Source: Polaribacter litorisediminis (GTDB taxonomy: Bacteria > Bacteroidota > Bacteroidia > Flavobacteriales > Flavobacteriaceae). Taken from it: a stretch of DNA of 64,000 bases. This document shows, piece after piece, positions 46,192 to 56,700 of this stretch. Every line of letters starts with the position of its first letter. Position 1 is the first letter of the stretch. The stretch lies in NCBI RefSeq assembly GCF_019968605.1, contig NZ_CP082966.1, positions 1,289,001-1,353,000 on the forward strand. The letters run 5' to 3'. Under the pieces are notes generated by a model that saw only the letters and a program-made list of their open reading frames with translations, was not told the origin of the DNA and ran no database searches. The translations under genes and the position numbers were made by a program.

Positions 46192-47683
46192 CGCTTTTGA
46201 TTTTTCTGTTTTCTCTAGACAATCACCAAAAGGGATTTTAGTCATTTATATTCATCTTATTTATAAAGTAATTAAAGTATCTTGGATTTTACTTTTTTTA
46301 GTTCTTAAAGATTTCTCTAGAATATCAAAAATTGGTGAGAATTACATCTATCTAAGTTTAGCCGTTATTTTAATTTTTTTATTAATTCGGGCTTATTTAA
46401 TTTATAAAAATTTTCAGTTTAAAATAGCCAATGAGCATTTTATTTTAAAACAAGGAATTATAAAAAAAACAAGTACTTCTATTCCTTTTCATAGAATTCA
46501 GAACATCAATTTTAAACAAAATATAATACAACAAATTATTGGCGTTTATGAGGTTAATATTGAAACTGCGGGTTCTAGCAAGGCAGAAATTTCTATAAAA
46601 GCGTTATCTTTTCTTAAAGCAGAAGCTTTAAAGGAAATTATTTCAAAAAGTACAGACTATACCCATGAAATTATTGAAAAAGACAAATCAAAACCCATAC
46701 TTAAAATAGGGGTAAAAGAACTTTTTAAGGTGAGTCTTACCGAAAATCATCTTCAAAATTTAGTGCTTTTTTTAGCGCTTATTCTTGGGTTTTTTCAGCA
46801 AATAGAACAGGTAGTAGATAGTTTAGGAAGAACAGCATCTTTAGATGGTTTTATAGAAGAAAGTACAAATGCGCTTTCTGCTAGTTTTTTCTTAGTCACT
46901 ATTCTATTGATTTTTTTAACGATAATTGCCTTGATGAGTTCTTTTGTTAAAATATTTTTAATCCATTTTAACTTAACAGCTTATTTAAAAGAAGATGCTT
47001 TTGAAATTAACCAAGGTTTATTAACAAAAAAATCGATTGTATTAAAAAAACAAAAAGTTCAAAATATTACAGTTTCTACAAATCCTTTAAAACGCCTTAT
47101 CGGAATTTCCTTTATCACTTTTAAGCAAGCTATAAGTGGCAGAGTCAAGGTGAAAAAAGATAAATTAATACGTATTGCAGGTTGTAAAAAAGACCAAGTT
47201 GATGTTATTAAAACAAGTTTATTTGATGTCACTGAAGTAGAAAACAAAGAAAAAAAATATCCAGATACCTATTACAAGCGTAGAATATTTATTTTTACTT
47301 TTCTGTTTCTAACCATTTTATATTCAGCTATATATTTAGTTTTTAAACAGGTAGAAATTTTCTATTCAACTCTTTTCGTTCTTCCTGTTACTATTTTGTT
47401 AATCCGAAAGAAAGTTAAAAAACGTTTTTACAAAATAACAGATTCTATGTTATTAATGAGCAGCGGTTTATTAGAAACGCATTTAATATATTTTGAAATT
47501 TTTAAAATTCAGAATATAAAAATGAAACAGACTATTTTTCAAAAAAGAAGCAATGTGAGCGATATTATTTTTCAAACCGCTTCCGGAAAAATAAAAATAC
47601 CTTGTATTCAATCTGAGGATGCTGTAAAAATTTATAATCACACTTTATACAAAGTAGAAACAAGCAAGACTTCATGGATGTAA
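46184..47683 (+). CDS. PH-domain membrane protein (YdbT-like)
   Basis: A 499-residue protein with several membrane helices (near 30-70, 190-245, 365-415) and three tandem bPH2 domains, seen as FILKQGIIKKTSTSIPFHRI, FEINQGLLTKKSIVLKKQKV and MLLMSSGLLETHLIYFEIFK. It is the second half of the YdbS/YdbT pair. It overlaps the upstream gene by eight bases and menA by ten, so translation is coupled. Confidence 0.85.
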   Translation: MNNAFDFSVFSRQSPKGILVIYIHLIYKVIKVSWILLFLVLKDFSRISKIGENYIYLSLAVILIFLLIRAYLIYKNFQFKIANEHFILKQGIIKKTSTSIPFHRIQNINFKQNIIQQIIGVYEVNIETAGSSKAEISIKALSFLKAEALKEIISKSTDYTHEIIEKDKSKPILKIGVKELFKVSLTENHLQNLVLFLALILGFFQQIEQVVDSLGRTASLDGFIEESTNALSASFFLVTILLIFLTIIALMSSFVKIFLIHFNLTAYLKEDAFEINQGLLTKKSIVLKKQKVQNITVSTNPLKRLIGISFITFKQAISGRVKVKKDKLIRIAGCKKDQVDVIKTSLFDVTEVENKEKKYPDTYYKRRIFIFTFLFLTILYSAIYLVFKQVEIFYSTLFVLPVTILLIRKKVKKRFYKITDSMLLMSSGLLETHLIYFEIFKIQNIKMKQTIFQKRSNVSDIIFQTASGKIKIPCIQSEDAVKIYNHTLYKVETSKTSWM

Positions 47684-48597
47684 AAAGTTTTATAAAAGCA
47701 GCACGTTTAAGAACTTTACCGTTATCTGTTGCTGGAATTATTGTAGGTAGTTTTTTAGGAAATAATGATTTAACCTTTGCTAATACTGTAAAGGTTACAA
47801 TTTTGGAAACTCCTATTTTTTGGTTAGCAATTTTAACCACAATTGGCTTTCAAGTATTATCGAATTTTGCCAATGATTATGGAGACGGAATTAAAGGTTC
47901 AGATAAAAACAGAACGGGAGAAGCAAGAATGGTGGCTTCGGGAGTAATTACTCCAAAACAAATGAAATCAGCAATGATATGGACTACAAGTATCACGTTA
48001 ATTATTGCTTTTATGTTGATTTATGTAGCTTTCGGAAGTGATAATTTTGGGTATTCCATCTTATTTTTTGCATTAGGAATTGCCTCCATTACTGCAGCCA
48101 TAAAATATACTGTAGGTAAATCTGCTTATGGTTATAGCGGGTTTGGTGATGTTTTCGTGTTTGTGTTTTTTGGTTTGGTAAGTGTGGTTGGTAGTTATTT
48201 TTTGTATACAAAATTCATCAATTTTGAAATCTTTTTACCCGCAATTTCTATCGGATTATTAAGCACAGCAGTTTTAAATTTAAATAATTTAAGAGATCGA
48301 GAAGAAGATCTTAAGAATGATAAAAACACTCTTGTTGTAAAATTAGGTACAGAAAAAGCCAAGAAATATCATTATTTTTTAATTATTGGTGCGTTAATAT
48401 CCGCTTTAATTTATGTGTTTTTAGATGTTAAAATGGTGTATCAATTTATTTTTTTAGTCGCTTTTATACCGCTATTTAAAAACATTAAAACGGTTGCAGC
48501 AAATAGCATTCCTGCAGCATTAGATAGTGAATTAAAAAAAGTAGCTTTAAGCACATTTTTGTTTGCAATTTTATTTGGAATTGGACAGATATTATAA
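47674..48597 (+). CDS. menA: 1,4-dihydroxy-2-naphthoate polyprenyltransferase
   Basis: UbiA-family membrane prenyltransferase, 307 residues, attaching the isoprenoid tail to DHNA to give demethylmenaquinone. The first Asp motif is NDYGDGIKGSDKNR with a following GEARM; the second is NNLRDREEDLKNDKNT. About eight membrane helices. Start overlaps the YdbT-like gene by ten bases. Other menaquinone genes in the window are menC and menE. Confidence 0.95.
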   Translation: MDVKSFIKAARLRTLPLSVAGIIVGSFLGNNDLTFANTVKVTILETPIFWLAILTTIGFQVLSNFANDYGDGIKGSDKNRTGEARMVASGVITPKQMKSAMIWTTSITLIIAFMLIYVAFGSDNFGYSILFFALGIASITAAIKYTVGKSAYGYSGFGDVFVFVFFGLVSVVGSYFLYTKFINFEIFLPAISIGLLSTAVLNLNNLRDREEDLKNDKNTLVVKLGTEKAKKYHYFLIIGALISALIYVFLDVKMVYQFIFLVAFIPLFKNIKTVAANSIPAALDSELKKVALSTFLFAILFGIGQIL

Positions 48598-48607
48598 ATA
48601 GTATTTT

Positions 48608-49120
48608 ATGAAAACAGTCAAAATAATTATCAGTATTATATCCGTATTAACTTTAGCTTTTTTTGCGACAGGCATTATTATTAAAGAAACTACATATACA
48701 GCCAAAGTTACTGTTAATAAACCCATTGCCTTGGTTTTTAAAGAGTTCAATAAGCATGAAAACGCTAAAAATTGGATTCCAGAAATAAAATCTTTTGAGA
48801 CGGTAAATGAGAATTTCGGAAAAACGGGAAGTGTCTATAATGTTATCATAGAGAATCAAGGTCAAGAAATTAAAATGACGCAAAGAATTTTGGCGTATGT
48901 GCCCAATGAAAAAGTAACTTTTTATTTTGATGCTGAAAATATGCTAAAAAAAGATGATTATCTTTTTACAGAAAAAGACGGAGTTACAACAATTAATTTA
49001 AATGCTTCTTGTAATAGTAAAACGTATATAATGTCTTGTATGTTGCCTTATTTTAAAGGGAAATTAGAAAATCAAAGTCAAGAGTATTTAAATAATTTTA
49101 AAGAATTTTTAGAACAATAA
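48608..49120 (+). CDS. SRPBCC-family protein
   Basis: A 170-residue protein with an N-terminal membrane anchor (residues 5-25) and a START/polyketide-cyclase-like SRPBCC domain at ~30-168: VTVNKPIALVFKEFNKHENA is the family start, and LNASCNSKTYIMSCMLPYF the C-terminal helix area. It would bind a hydrophobic ligand. It follows menA by ten bases, so a link with quinone handling is possible but unproven. Confidence 0.82.
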   Translation: MKTVKIIISIISVLTLAFFATGIIIKETTYTAKVTVNKPIALVFKEFNKHENAKNWIPEIKSFETVNENFGKTGSVYNVIIENQGQEIKMTQRILAYVPNEKVTFYFDAENMLKKDDYLFTEKDGVTTINLNASCNSKTYIMSCMLPYFKGKLENQSQEYLNNFKEFLEQ

Positions 49121-49342
49121 AAGTCTATTGCTTATAGTTTTTAGGCGTTTTGGCCTCACAAAAAAAAGATAATATTGATGTAAATTACTTTGATTTTTTA
49201 CATTTAAATTAGGAAGTTAAAACATAGACTAAGAGAAAAACATGATAATTATTTTAAAATGAATTTCAATACTAGTTTTTTATAAAATAGTTAAGATAAT
49301 TTAAAATGATAAATTATACAAACCTTTAAAATTAGTTTTATT

Positions 49343-50383
49343 TTGATACAAGCGAATTATAAAAAATACATTCTTAATTTTAAAAACCCGAGTGGAACAT
49401 CGCGTGGAGTTTTAAGAACGAAAGAAACTTGGTTTATCATCTTACAGGCAAACGATAAAATAGGTATTGGAGAAACCGGACTTTTTAGAGGCTTAAGTAT
49501 TGATGATGTGCCTAATTACGAGGAAACATTAACTTGGGTTTGCGAACATATTAATTTTGGTTTAGATTTTTTGTTGAAAGAGCTCCGCGAGTTTCCGTCT
49601 ATTCAATTCGGATTAGAGCAAGCTTTTTTATCTTTAAAAAGTAAAGATAAATTTAAGTTGTTTCCTTCAGAATTTACAAAAGGAACCGCTGCAATTAATA
49701 TCAATGGTTTAATTTGGATGGGGGATAAACAGTTTATGAAAGCCCAAATTAAAGAAAAATTAAAATCAGGTTTTTCATGTATTAAAATGAAAATTGGTGC
49801 GATAGATTTTGATACAGAACTTGAATTATTAAAAGCGATTCGAAATGAATTTTCATCTCAAGAAATAACCTTAAGAGTGGATGCGAATGGCGCATTTAAT
49901 CCAAAAAATGCTTTAGAAAAACTACAAAGATTATCAGCTTTAGAAATTCATTCTATAGAGCAACCTATTCAACAAGGTCAGCCTCAAGAAATGGCAGAAT
50001 TATGTTTAAAAACACCTTTGCCAATTGCTTTAGATGAAGAATTAATTGGTGTATTTTTATCCGAAGAAAAGAAAAAAATAATACAAACAATAGCTCCACA
50101 ATATATCATTTTAAAACCAAGTTTAGTGGGGGGGGTTGCAGGCACAAAAGAATGGATTAATTTTGCAGAAGAAAATAATACTGATTGGTGGATTACATCT
50201 GCATTAGAAAGTAATATTGGTTTGAATGCAATTGCTCAATTTACGCATACTTTACAGAACAAATTACCACAAGGTTTAGGAACGGGCGAATTGTTTACAA
50301 ACAATATTAAAAGTCCGTTAAAAGTTAAAAACGGAACATTACAATACAATCCAACATCAAACTGGGATTTTAACAAGATCTAA
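49343..50383 (+). CDS. menC: o-Succinylbenzoate synthase
   Basis: Enolase-superfamily dehydratase, 346 residues, making o-succinylbenzoate in menaquinone synthesis. Barrel residues: KMKIG (catalytic Lys), LRVDANGAF, SIEQPI and ALDEELI (metal ligands Asp, Glu, Asp), and ILKPSLVGG (second Lys). The N-terminal capping segment is NPSGTSRGVLRTKETW. The start is TTG, as no in-frame ATG is near. A 222-base AT-rich gap separates it from the SRPBCC gene. Confidence 0.92.
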   Translation: MIQANYKKYILNFKNPSGTSRGVLRTKETWFIILQANDKIGIGETGLFRGLSIDDVPNYEETLTWVCEHINFGLDFLLKELREFPSIQFGLEQAFLSLKSKDKFKLFPSEFTKGTAAININGLIWMGDKQFMKAQIKEKLKSGFSCIKMKIGAIDFDTELELLKAIRNEFSSQEITLRVDANGAFNPKNALEKLQRLSALEIHSIEQPIQQGQPQEMAELCLKTPLPIALDEELIGVFLSEEKKKIIQTIAPQYIILKPSLVGGVAGTKEWINFAEENNTDWWITSALESNIGLNAIAQFTHTLQNKLPQGLGTGELFTNNIKSPLKVKNGTLQYNPTSNWDFNKI

Positions 50384-50424
50384 AAAACAATACCTTGATC
50401 ATACTTTAAAGGTTACAACAAAAA

Positions 50425-51369
50425 ATGAACTACATACAACAAGGATATAAGGGTAAAAGTGATTGGTTTTATTGGCTAATTACTGTTTTATTAGTGTTTT
50501 TTGGTTGGCAAATTTTAGGCGGTCTTCCTTTATTAGCGGTAGGTTTTTCTTATTCAAAGGATTTAGAAGAGTTTACATCCGCAGGTTTAAATAATTTTAT
50601 GGGTTTAGGAATTGATAAAAATTTATTTCTAGTTCTTATTATTCTTACTTTTGCCATAGGGTTATTATTTCTATATATTAGCATAAAATTTGTTCATAAA
50701 AGAACATTTACTTCGCTGGTAACGAGTAGAAAAAAAATTGATTGGAAACGTTTTTGGGTTGGTTTTTTAACTTGGGGAATTTTAGTTGTTATTTTTACTT
50801 TTGTCGGTATTTTAATAGAGCCAGAAATTTACACCTATAACTTTAATGCAAAACCATTTTTTATTTTAGTTGCTATTTCTTTCATATTACTTCCCCTTCA
50901 AACGGGTTTTGAGGAATTGTTGTTTCGAGGTTATTTTATGCAAGGAATCGGAATTTTAGCTAAAAATAGATGGGTTCCATTAATTATAACTTCGGTTTGT
51001 TTTGGCTTGTTACACGGAGCAAATCCAGAAGTTCAAAAGTTGGGTTACATTTTAATGGTTTTTTATATTGGTACAGGTTTCTTTTATGGCATCACTACTT
51101 TAATGGATGAAGGCACAGAATTAGCTTTAGGTTTGCATGCTGCCAATAATGTTGTAGCCGCTTTTTTAGTTACTACAGACTGGATGGTTTTTCAGACAGA
51201 TGCCTTATTTGTAGATACTTCAGAGCCTGCTTTAACCTTAGAAATGTTTATACCAGTCATTGTTTTATATCCATTAATGTTGCTGTTTTTTTCAAAAAAA
51301 TATAAATGGACGCACTGGAAAGAGAAACTTACTGGTCGAATAGAAAAACCGATAATTATAGAAGAATAG
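50425..51369 (+). CDS. CPBP-family intramembrane metalloprotease
   Basis: A 314-residue protein with about eight membrane helices and the CPBP/Abi motifs: EELLFRGYFMQ (Glu-Glu and Arg), FGLLHGANPEVQ (His), and HAANNVVAAFL. Related proteases process prenylated or lipid-linked proteins. It lies between menC and menE in the same orientation, with about 40 bases before and 20 after. Confidence 0.9.
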   Translation: MNYIQQGYKGKSDWFYWLITVLLVFFGWQILGGLPLLAVGFSYSKDLEEFTSAGLNNFMGLGIDKNLFLVLIILTFAIGLLFLYISIKFVHKRTFTSLVTSRKKIDWKRFWVGFLTWGILVVIFTFVGILIEPEIYTYNFNAKPFFILVAISFILLPLQTGFEELLFRGYFMQGIGILAKNRWVPLIITSVCFGLLHGANPEVQKLGYILMVFYIGTGFFYGITTLMDEGTELALGLHAANNVVAAFLVTTDWMVFQTDALFVDTSEPALTLEMFIPVIVLYPLMLLFFSKKYKWTHWKEKLTGRIEKPIIIEE

Positions 51370-51388
51370 GATAGAATTTTAGAAAATA

Positions 51389-52447
51389 GTGGTACAAAAT
51401 AAATTTCATAAAAATTTTCAATTCAATAGTATTTCATTCTCTTCGTCGGATGATTTATTGGCATATACAAAAGTTTTTTCTGAAGAAATTCATCATTTTT
51501 TAGAAAATTGGTTTTCTAAAAGTAATGTCATAATTGTGCAAACTTCGGGTTCTACTGGTACACCAAAATCAATTTCACTTCAAAAGAAATTTGTAATCAA
51601 TTCAGCAAAAGCAACGGGTGCCTTTTTTGATTTACAAGAAAATACAACCGCATTATTGTGCTTACCAATTCAGTATATTGCGGGTAAATTAATGTTGATT
51701 AGAGCACTTACTTTAGGTTGGAAATTAGATAGTATTGAATCCAATTCGAATCCCTTAAAAAAAGTTGAAAAACAGTATGATTTTTCTGCGATGGTACCTT
51801 TACAATTAGAGAACTCACTTTCTAAAATACATTTAATTAAAAAACTAATTGTTGGCGGAGGCGTGGTGTCTATTTCGCTTCAAGAAAAATTACAAACAGT
51901 TTCTACGGATGTTTTTGCAACCTACGGAATGACAGAAACAATTACGCATATCGCCGTTAAAAAACTGAACCATTTTGCTTCATTGCATGGAAAAATGATG
52001 ATTCAATCTTATTATCAAACACTCCCGAATATCACTATTTATAAAGATGATAGGAATTGTTTGGTAATTGACGCCCCTAAAGTGGCTGAAGAAATTGTTT
52101 TTACAAATGATGTTGTAGAACTTATTTCAGATAGGCATTTTAAATGGATAGGTCGTTTTGATCATGTGATTAATTCGGGTGGTGTAAAATTACATCCAGA
52201 AAAAATAGAAGAAAAATTAGCTAAAATCATCTCAAATCGTTTTTTTGTCATCGGAATTCCAGACGAAAAACTAGGAGAAAAACTAATTTTACTGATTGAA
52301 GGAAATCAGAAAGAAATAAGTTTTGAAAGTAGCAACCTTACAAAATTTGAAATTCCGAAAGAAATTTATTTTCTAGATCAATTTGTAGAGACAGCATCAG
52401 GAAAAATCCAAAGAAAAAAAACATTCGAAAAATTTTTTACTCAGTGA
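51389..52447 (+). CDS. menE: o-Succinylbenzoate-CoA ligase (short form)
   Basis: AMP-binding enzyme of 352 residues, shorter than the 450-500 of many MenE, as usual for flavobacteria. Motifs: IVQTSGSTGTPKSIS for ATP, ATYGMTETITHIAV, SDRHFKWIGRFDHVINSGG with the GRxD-type loop, and GKIQRKKT with the C-terminal lysine. It makes the CoA thioester of o-succinylbenzoate. The start is GTG at 51389. Confidence 0.9.
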   Translation: MVQNKFHKNFQFNSISFSSSDDLLAYTKVFSEEIHHFLENWFSKSNVIIVQTSGSTGTPKSISLQKKFVINSAKATGAFFDLQENTTALLCLPIQYIAGKLMLIRALTLGWKLDSIESNSNPLKKVEKQYDFSAMVPLQLENSLSKIHLIKKLIVGGGVVSISLQEKLQTVSTDVFATYGMTETITHIAVKKLNHFASLHGKMMIQSYYQTLPNITIYKDDRNCLVIDAPKVAEEIVFTNDVVELISDRHFKWIGRFDHVINSGGVKLHPEKIEEKLAKIISNRFFVIGIPDEKLGEKLILLIEGNQKEISFESSNLTKFEIPKEIYFLDQFVETASGKIQRKKTFEKFFTQ

Positions 52448-52517
52448 TATTTTTTAATCCTTAAAAAGTAATTTTCATTGATTCTTTTTTTTAAAAATTA
52501 CATTGATTCTTAGGTTT

Positions 52518-52763
52518 ATGCTAAATTTAAAACAGCGCTGGATTAAAATGAAGCATAAAATGCATATAAAATTAGTGAAAAATATTAGGGGAGAAGGTAA
52601 ACTTGGGCATAAATCAGAATTTAAAAGACTCATAAAAAGAATCTACCATAAAATTAGATGGGGTTTTAACGCAATCTTTTTTAGTACTGAAACATCAGTT
52701 CTAACGTTAAAGCATCTAAATAACCGTCTGCTAAAAGATTATTTTGTTCTTCAAATCTTTTAA
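52518..52763 (+). CDS. Doubtful short basic protein
   Basis: A frame of 81 codons from the ATG at 52518 encodes a very basic peptide rich in Lys, Arg and His (MKHKMHIKLVKNIRGEGKLG). It overlaps the last 83 bases of the convergent peptidoglycan-binding gene and has no recognised family. It may be a true small gene with a shorter end, or a chance frame. Confidence 0.22.
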   Translation: MLNLKQRWIKMKHKMHIKLVKNIRGEGKLGHKSEFKRLIKRIYHKIRWGFNAIFFSTETSVLTLKHLNNRLLKDYFVLQIF

Positions 52764-53334
52764 TGGCATTTAATGTTTCTACTCTATAAACTCCGTCTAA
52801 CGTAATATTAGCGCCATTATTATTAAGTTCTTTCTGAACCTCATAAATAATAGCATTTTTTTCGCCATTGTAGAGCTTAACATCAGAATTAAATAGGCTT
52901 TTTATTTTCTCGTATCTATTTCTTTTTCGAAATGTTTTTAAATCAATGCCATTTTCTTCAATAAATTTAATTTCGATATTAGAAAGGCCTTTTTCTTTTA
53001 ATTGCAAAGAATTATTAAGAACAGTTTCATAGTATTTAACTTTTGCTAATTTTTTAGCATATAAATCTATCGCTACTTTAGTATTGAGATCCTCTTTTTC
53101 TGGAGTTCGAACATCAATTTCATTTGCCGACCACTGTAACATTATGTAACTATCTAAATTCTCAATCGACTCATAATAGTTTAAAAGTGTCTCCTGATTA
53201 TGATAGCTTACATCGATTTCTTTAGTACTTTGATAATTGACTTCTGGAGAAGAATATCTTTTGTAATCGCTATATTTTCCGTAACCAATAATCAAAGCAA
53301 TAATCAGAAGTAAAAATAATATTATTTGTTTCAT
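52681..53334 (-). CDS. Peptidoglycan-binding-domain protein
   Basis: The 217-residue protein has an N-terminal hydrophobic anchor (QIILFLLLIIALIIGYG) and a helical middle. A C-terminal PG_binding_1 domain at ~155-215 (AIIYEVQKELNNNGANITLD, GVYRVETLNAIKRFEEQNN, DGYLDALTLELM) has the usual repeated L-x3-G-x3-D pattern. It probably binds cell wall from the periplasm. It is a single gene on the minus strand. Confidence 0.85.
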   Translation of the reverse strand: MKQIILFLLLIIALIIGYGKYSDYKRYSSPEVNYQSTKEIDVSYHNQETLLNYYESIENLDSYIMLQWSANEIDVRTPEKEDLNTKVAIDLYAKKLAKVKYYETVLNNSLQLKEKGLSNIEIKFIEENGIDLKTFRKRNRYEKIKSLFNSDVKLYNGEKNAIIYEVQKELNNNGANITLDGVYRVETLNAIKRFEEQNNLLADGYLDALTLELMFQY

Positions 53335-53735
53335 TATTGTAAGAGCATAAAATTAATTAACTTAAAAACAAATGTATAAAATCTTTTAGGAAAATATGAG
53401 GTAATTGAAGGTTACTATAATTTTGAAAATTATAAAAAACGCGTTCTTAATTGTATTTCAGAATAATAGAAAGTTATAGTTTGATGTTTCTGTATAAGTA
53501 AATGATGATTTCTTTGCTTTTACAGAAAGAAAAAATAAAGTAGAACCTAGGTTTAAGTTTCTTTTATTGAAATAAAAAAGGGAAAAAGATGTTTTATGAC
53601 AGTTATTTTAAATGATAAATGATACAATTTTAATCTTTAGATATTTTGTATAAAATTAGAACATTTTTAATGTGTTAATATATAAATCAAAAAAGACAAT
53701 TTTACGCAAAATACTATAATATCTTTGTATTTAAA
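53335..53735. other. Intergenic region before the second tamB
   Basis: A coding-like fragment, about 32 codons (53373-53468), reads YEVIEGYYNFENYKKRVLNC in frame with a stop at each end; it may be the tail of a lost gene. The rest is very AT-rich. The tamB promoter box lies at 53720-53727. Confidence 0.4.
53720..53727 (+). promoter_or_regulatory. -7 element before the second tamB
   Basis: TATCTTTG, a full match to TAnnTTTG. It predicts a transcript start near 53734, so the ATG at 53748 is preferred over a TTG at 53736. Confidence 0.5.
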
Positions 53736-53747
53736 TTGATTGATGTT

Positions 53748-56700
53748 ATGACGGCAAAAAAACAACATAAGCAAAAGTTCCGTCTTTTTAGAAGAACCTT
53801 AAGAGTTCTTCTAGGGTTTGCAGTAGGCTTGTTTTTTTTAGTATTGTTTATAAGAAGTCCTTGGGGGCAAAACATCATTATTCACAAGGCAGTTTCTTAT
53901 ATTTCTAATAAAACGGAAACAAAAGTTACGTTACACAAAATGTACATTACCTTTGACGGAGCATTACAAATAGATGATCTTTTTTTAGAAGATAAAAATA
54001 AAGATACACTACTATATTCTAAATCTTTAGAGGCAAATATTCCGCTTTGGTCAATGATTAAGGGGGATGCCATTGGTGTAACTAATTTAAAATGGAAAGG
54101 TTTACGCGCTAATATCATCCGAAAAGATAGTATTTCAGGATATAATTTTCAATTTTTAATCGATGCTTTTGCGTCTGCAAAGAAAGCTGAAAATGTTCAA
54201 GACACGTTGGCAAAATCAAAGAATATTTTGATTGGTACTATCAATCTAAACGATCTTCATGTGGTTTTTAATGATGCCGTTTCAGGAATCTATAGTTCCT
54301 ATAAAATTGGAAATTTTAACGCTAAAATGAAAACAGTGAATCTTGAGGAAATGATTTTTTCTGCAGATGCGATAGCGCTTTCTAATTCTAAAATCAATTT
54401 TATTCAAAATCCAATTGAGTTAATCACAAAAACATCTAAAGGAATTTCGGCTATTTTATCTGCAAATTCAATAACTTTAAAAAATGTAAATGCTTATTAT
54501 GAATCTCCACAAAAGAAAATAATTGTAGAGGCAAAAATTAAAGATTTTTATACCGAAATTCCTGAATTTAACTTAGCAGACCAGTTTTTTCGTTTCAATG
54601 ATGTTCGACTTAAAAATTCTGATATTTCTTTAAAAATAGCCGCAAAAACTAACTTAACGAATCAAAAAACACTGCATCCAAAGAATACTTCAGAAATTAT
54701 TTGGCCTGCTATGCGTTTAGAAGTGAATACCATCGATTTAGAAAATAATACTGTTCGTTATGCTGTTGAGAATGCAAAAACTCATCGGGATAAAATAAAT
54801 TTCAATGCCATCGCTTTAAAAAATCTAAATTTCAAGGCTACAAATCTCTATCTAAAAGATAAAAAAGCTGGAGTTCAAATTAAGGAGTTTAATTTTCTGG
54901 AAAAATCAGGATTTCAGTTAAACAGATTTGCAATTAATGCAGCGATTTCAGATAAAGCAATACAACTCTCAGAAATCAATATAAAGCTAAATAAGAGTAT
55001 GCTTACTGGTTCTACAAAATTAAGTTATACTTCACTTTATCAATTAATTACATCGCCAGAAAACACGAATGTTCAATTAAAAATTTCATCTTTTCAGGTT
55101 GGGTTACAAGAGTTTTTTAAGTTTCAACCCAACCTTAAAGAAAACGAATATATTCGAAAATTAAGTAAAAAATTGTTGACAGGAACTTTAGATATACAAG
55201 GTTCTTTGGCAAAAATGAATATATCAAAAACGAATATAAATTGGGGGAAATCGACTAAAATTTCGGTATCTGGAACAGTTAAAAATGCAACAAATTCAGA
55301 TTTATGGTCTTTAGACATTCCGAAGTTTAAAGCAGTAACAAAACGTTTAGATTTATTACAAATAGTCGATGAAAATAAATTAAATATTGAGTTACCTGAA
55401 GAAATTATAGTTGCAGGAAATATAAAAAGTAATTTAAATTCTTGGGTTGTTGATCTGCAAGCAAACACAAGTCAAGGTGAAGCAAGAATCAACGGAAATT
55501 TTATAAACAAAGAATTAATTTCTTATGATTTTATCGCGAATTTTAATAAGTATAATCTTGGAAAATTGCTAAAAGACACGAGATTTGGTGCGTTATCAGC
55601 AGCTTTAAAATTTAAAGGAAGCGGAATAATCAGCAACCAATTAAATGTAGCTTTAGACCTTAATATTTCTAAATTTCAGTTAAATAATTATCAACTTAAA
55701 GGGTTAGCATTTCATGGTGATATTAAAAACGGAAAAGGAGAAATTACGTCTACTTATAAAGATGAAAATCTGAATGTGAAATTAAATTCATTTTTAGAAT
55801 TAGATTCAATAGCGCCTAAAGCAACAATAAATTTAGAGTTGATTGGAGCAGATTTGGCAGGTTTAGGGGTGATAAATCGTCCTATAAAAACAGGAATGAA
55901 TCTTATGGCAGATTTTAAGGGGAATTCAGAAAAATTTAGTATCGAAACTTATATAAAAGATGGCGTGTTTGTCTACGATAATAGAACGTATTTACTCGGA
56001 TCGGTTTTTGGAAAAGCCTATGTAGATAAAGATACTACTGCGGTTACTATTAAAAATAAATTGATAGATTTAGAATTAGAATCCAATACAGATCCGGCAA
56101 CATTTAGCAAAGTTATAAAACGTCATATATCGAGTTATTTTTATAAAAACATCCAAGTTTTAGATACCATTTTGAATCCTGTAATTTTAAAATTAAAAGC
56201 CAAAGTTTCTCAAACGCCGCTTCTAAAAGATGTTTTTTTTATCAATATTAAAAATCTTGACACCGTTAATATAGCAGTAAATTTTAACGAAAAACAACAA
56301 AGATTAAAGGCTAATATTGCAGCTCCATACATTAATTATAGTAATAATAAGTTAGATAGTTTGTCTTTTTCTATGTTCACAGATCGTGATAATTTTAATT
56401 TCAATTTAGGTTTTAAAAGCATCAAAGCGGGTCCTTTTGATATTCCGAAAACAAGCATTACTGGTCGTCAAAATAATAACGAACTATCATTAAATTTCTT
56501 AGGACTTTATAACGATGAAAAGTTACTAAATGTACAAACCAAAATAACAGGCAGTAAAGATCGATTGGTGTTCACTGTAAATCCTGATAGTTTACTCTTA
56601 AACAGAAATCTTTGGAAAATTCCAGAAAATAACGAAGTTATTCTAGCTGATAAAAAATTACAGTTTAGAAACTTTAAAGTAACCAAAGAAAATCAATCTA

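Noticed and set aside
52475..52515. Direct repeat CATTGATTCTT and a GTAATTTT/AAAATTAC inverted repeat after menE
   Set aside because: Short and AT-rich; no clear role beyond a weak possible terminator.
52503..52517. Start of the basic frame at the TTG at 52503
   Set aside because: The ATG at 52518 is a better start, and the whole frame is doubtful because it overlaps the convergent gene.
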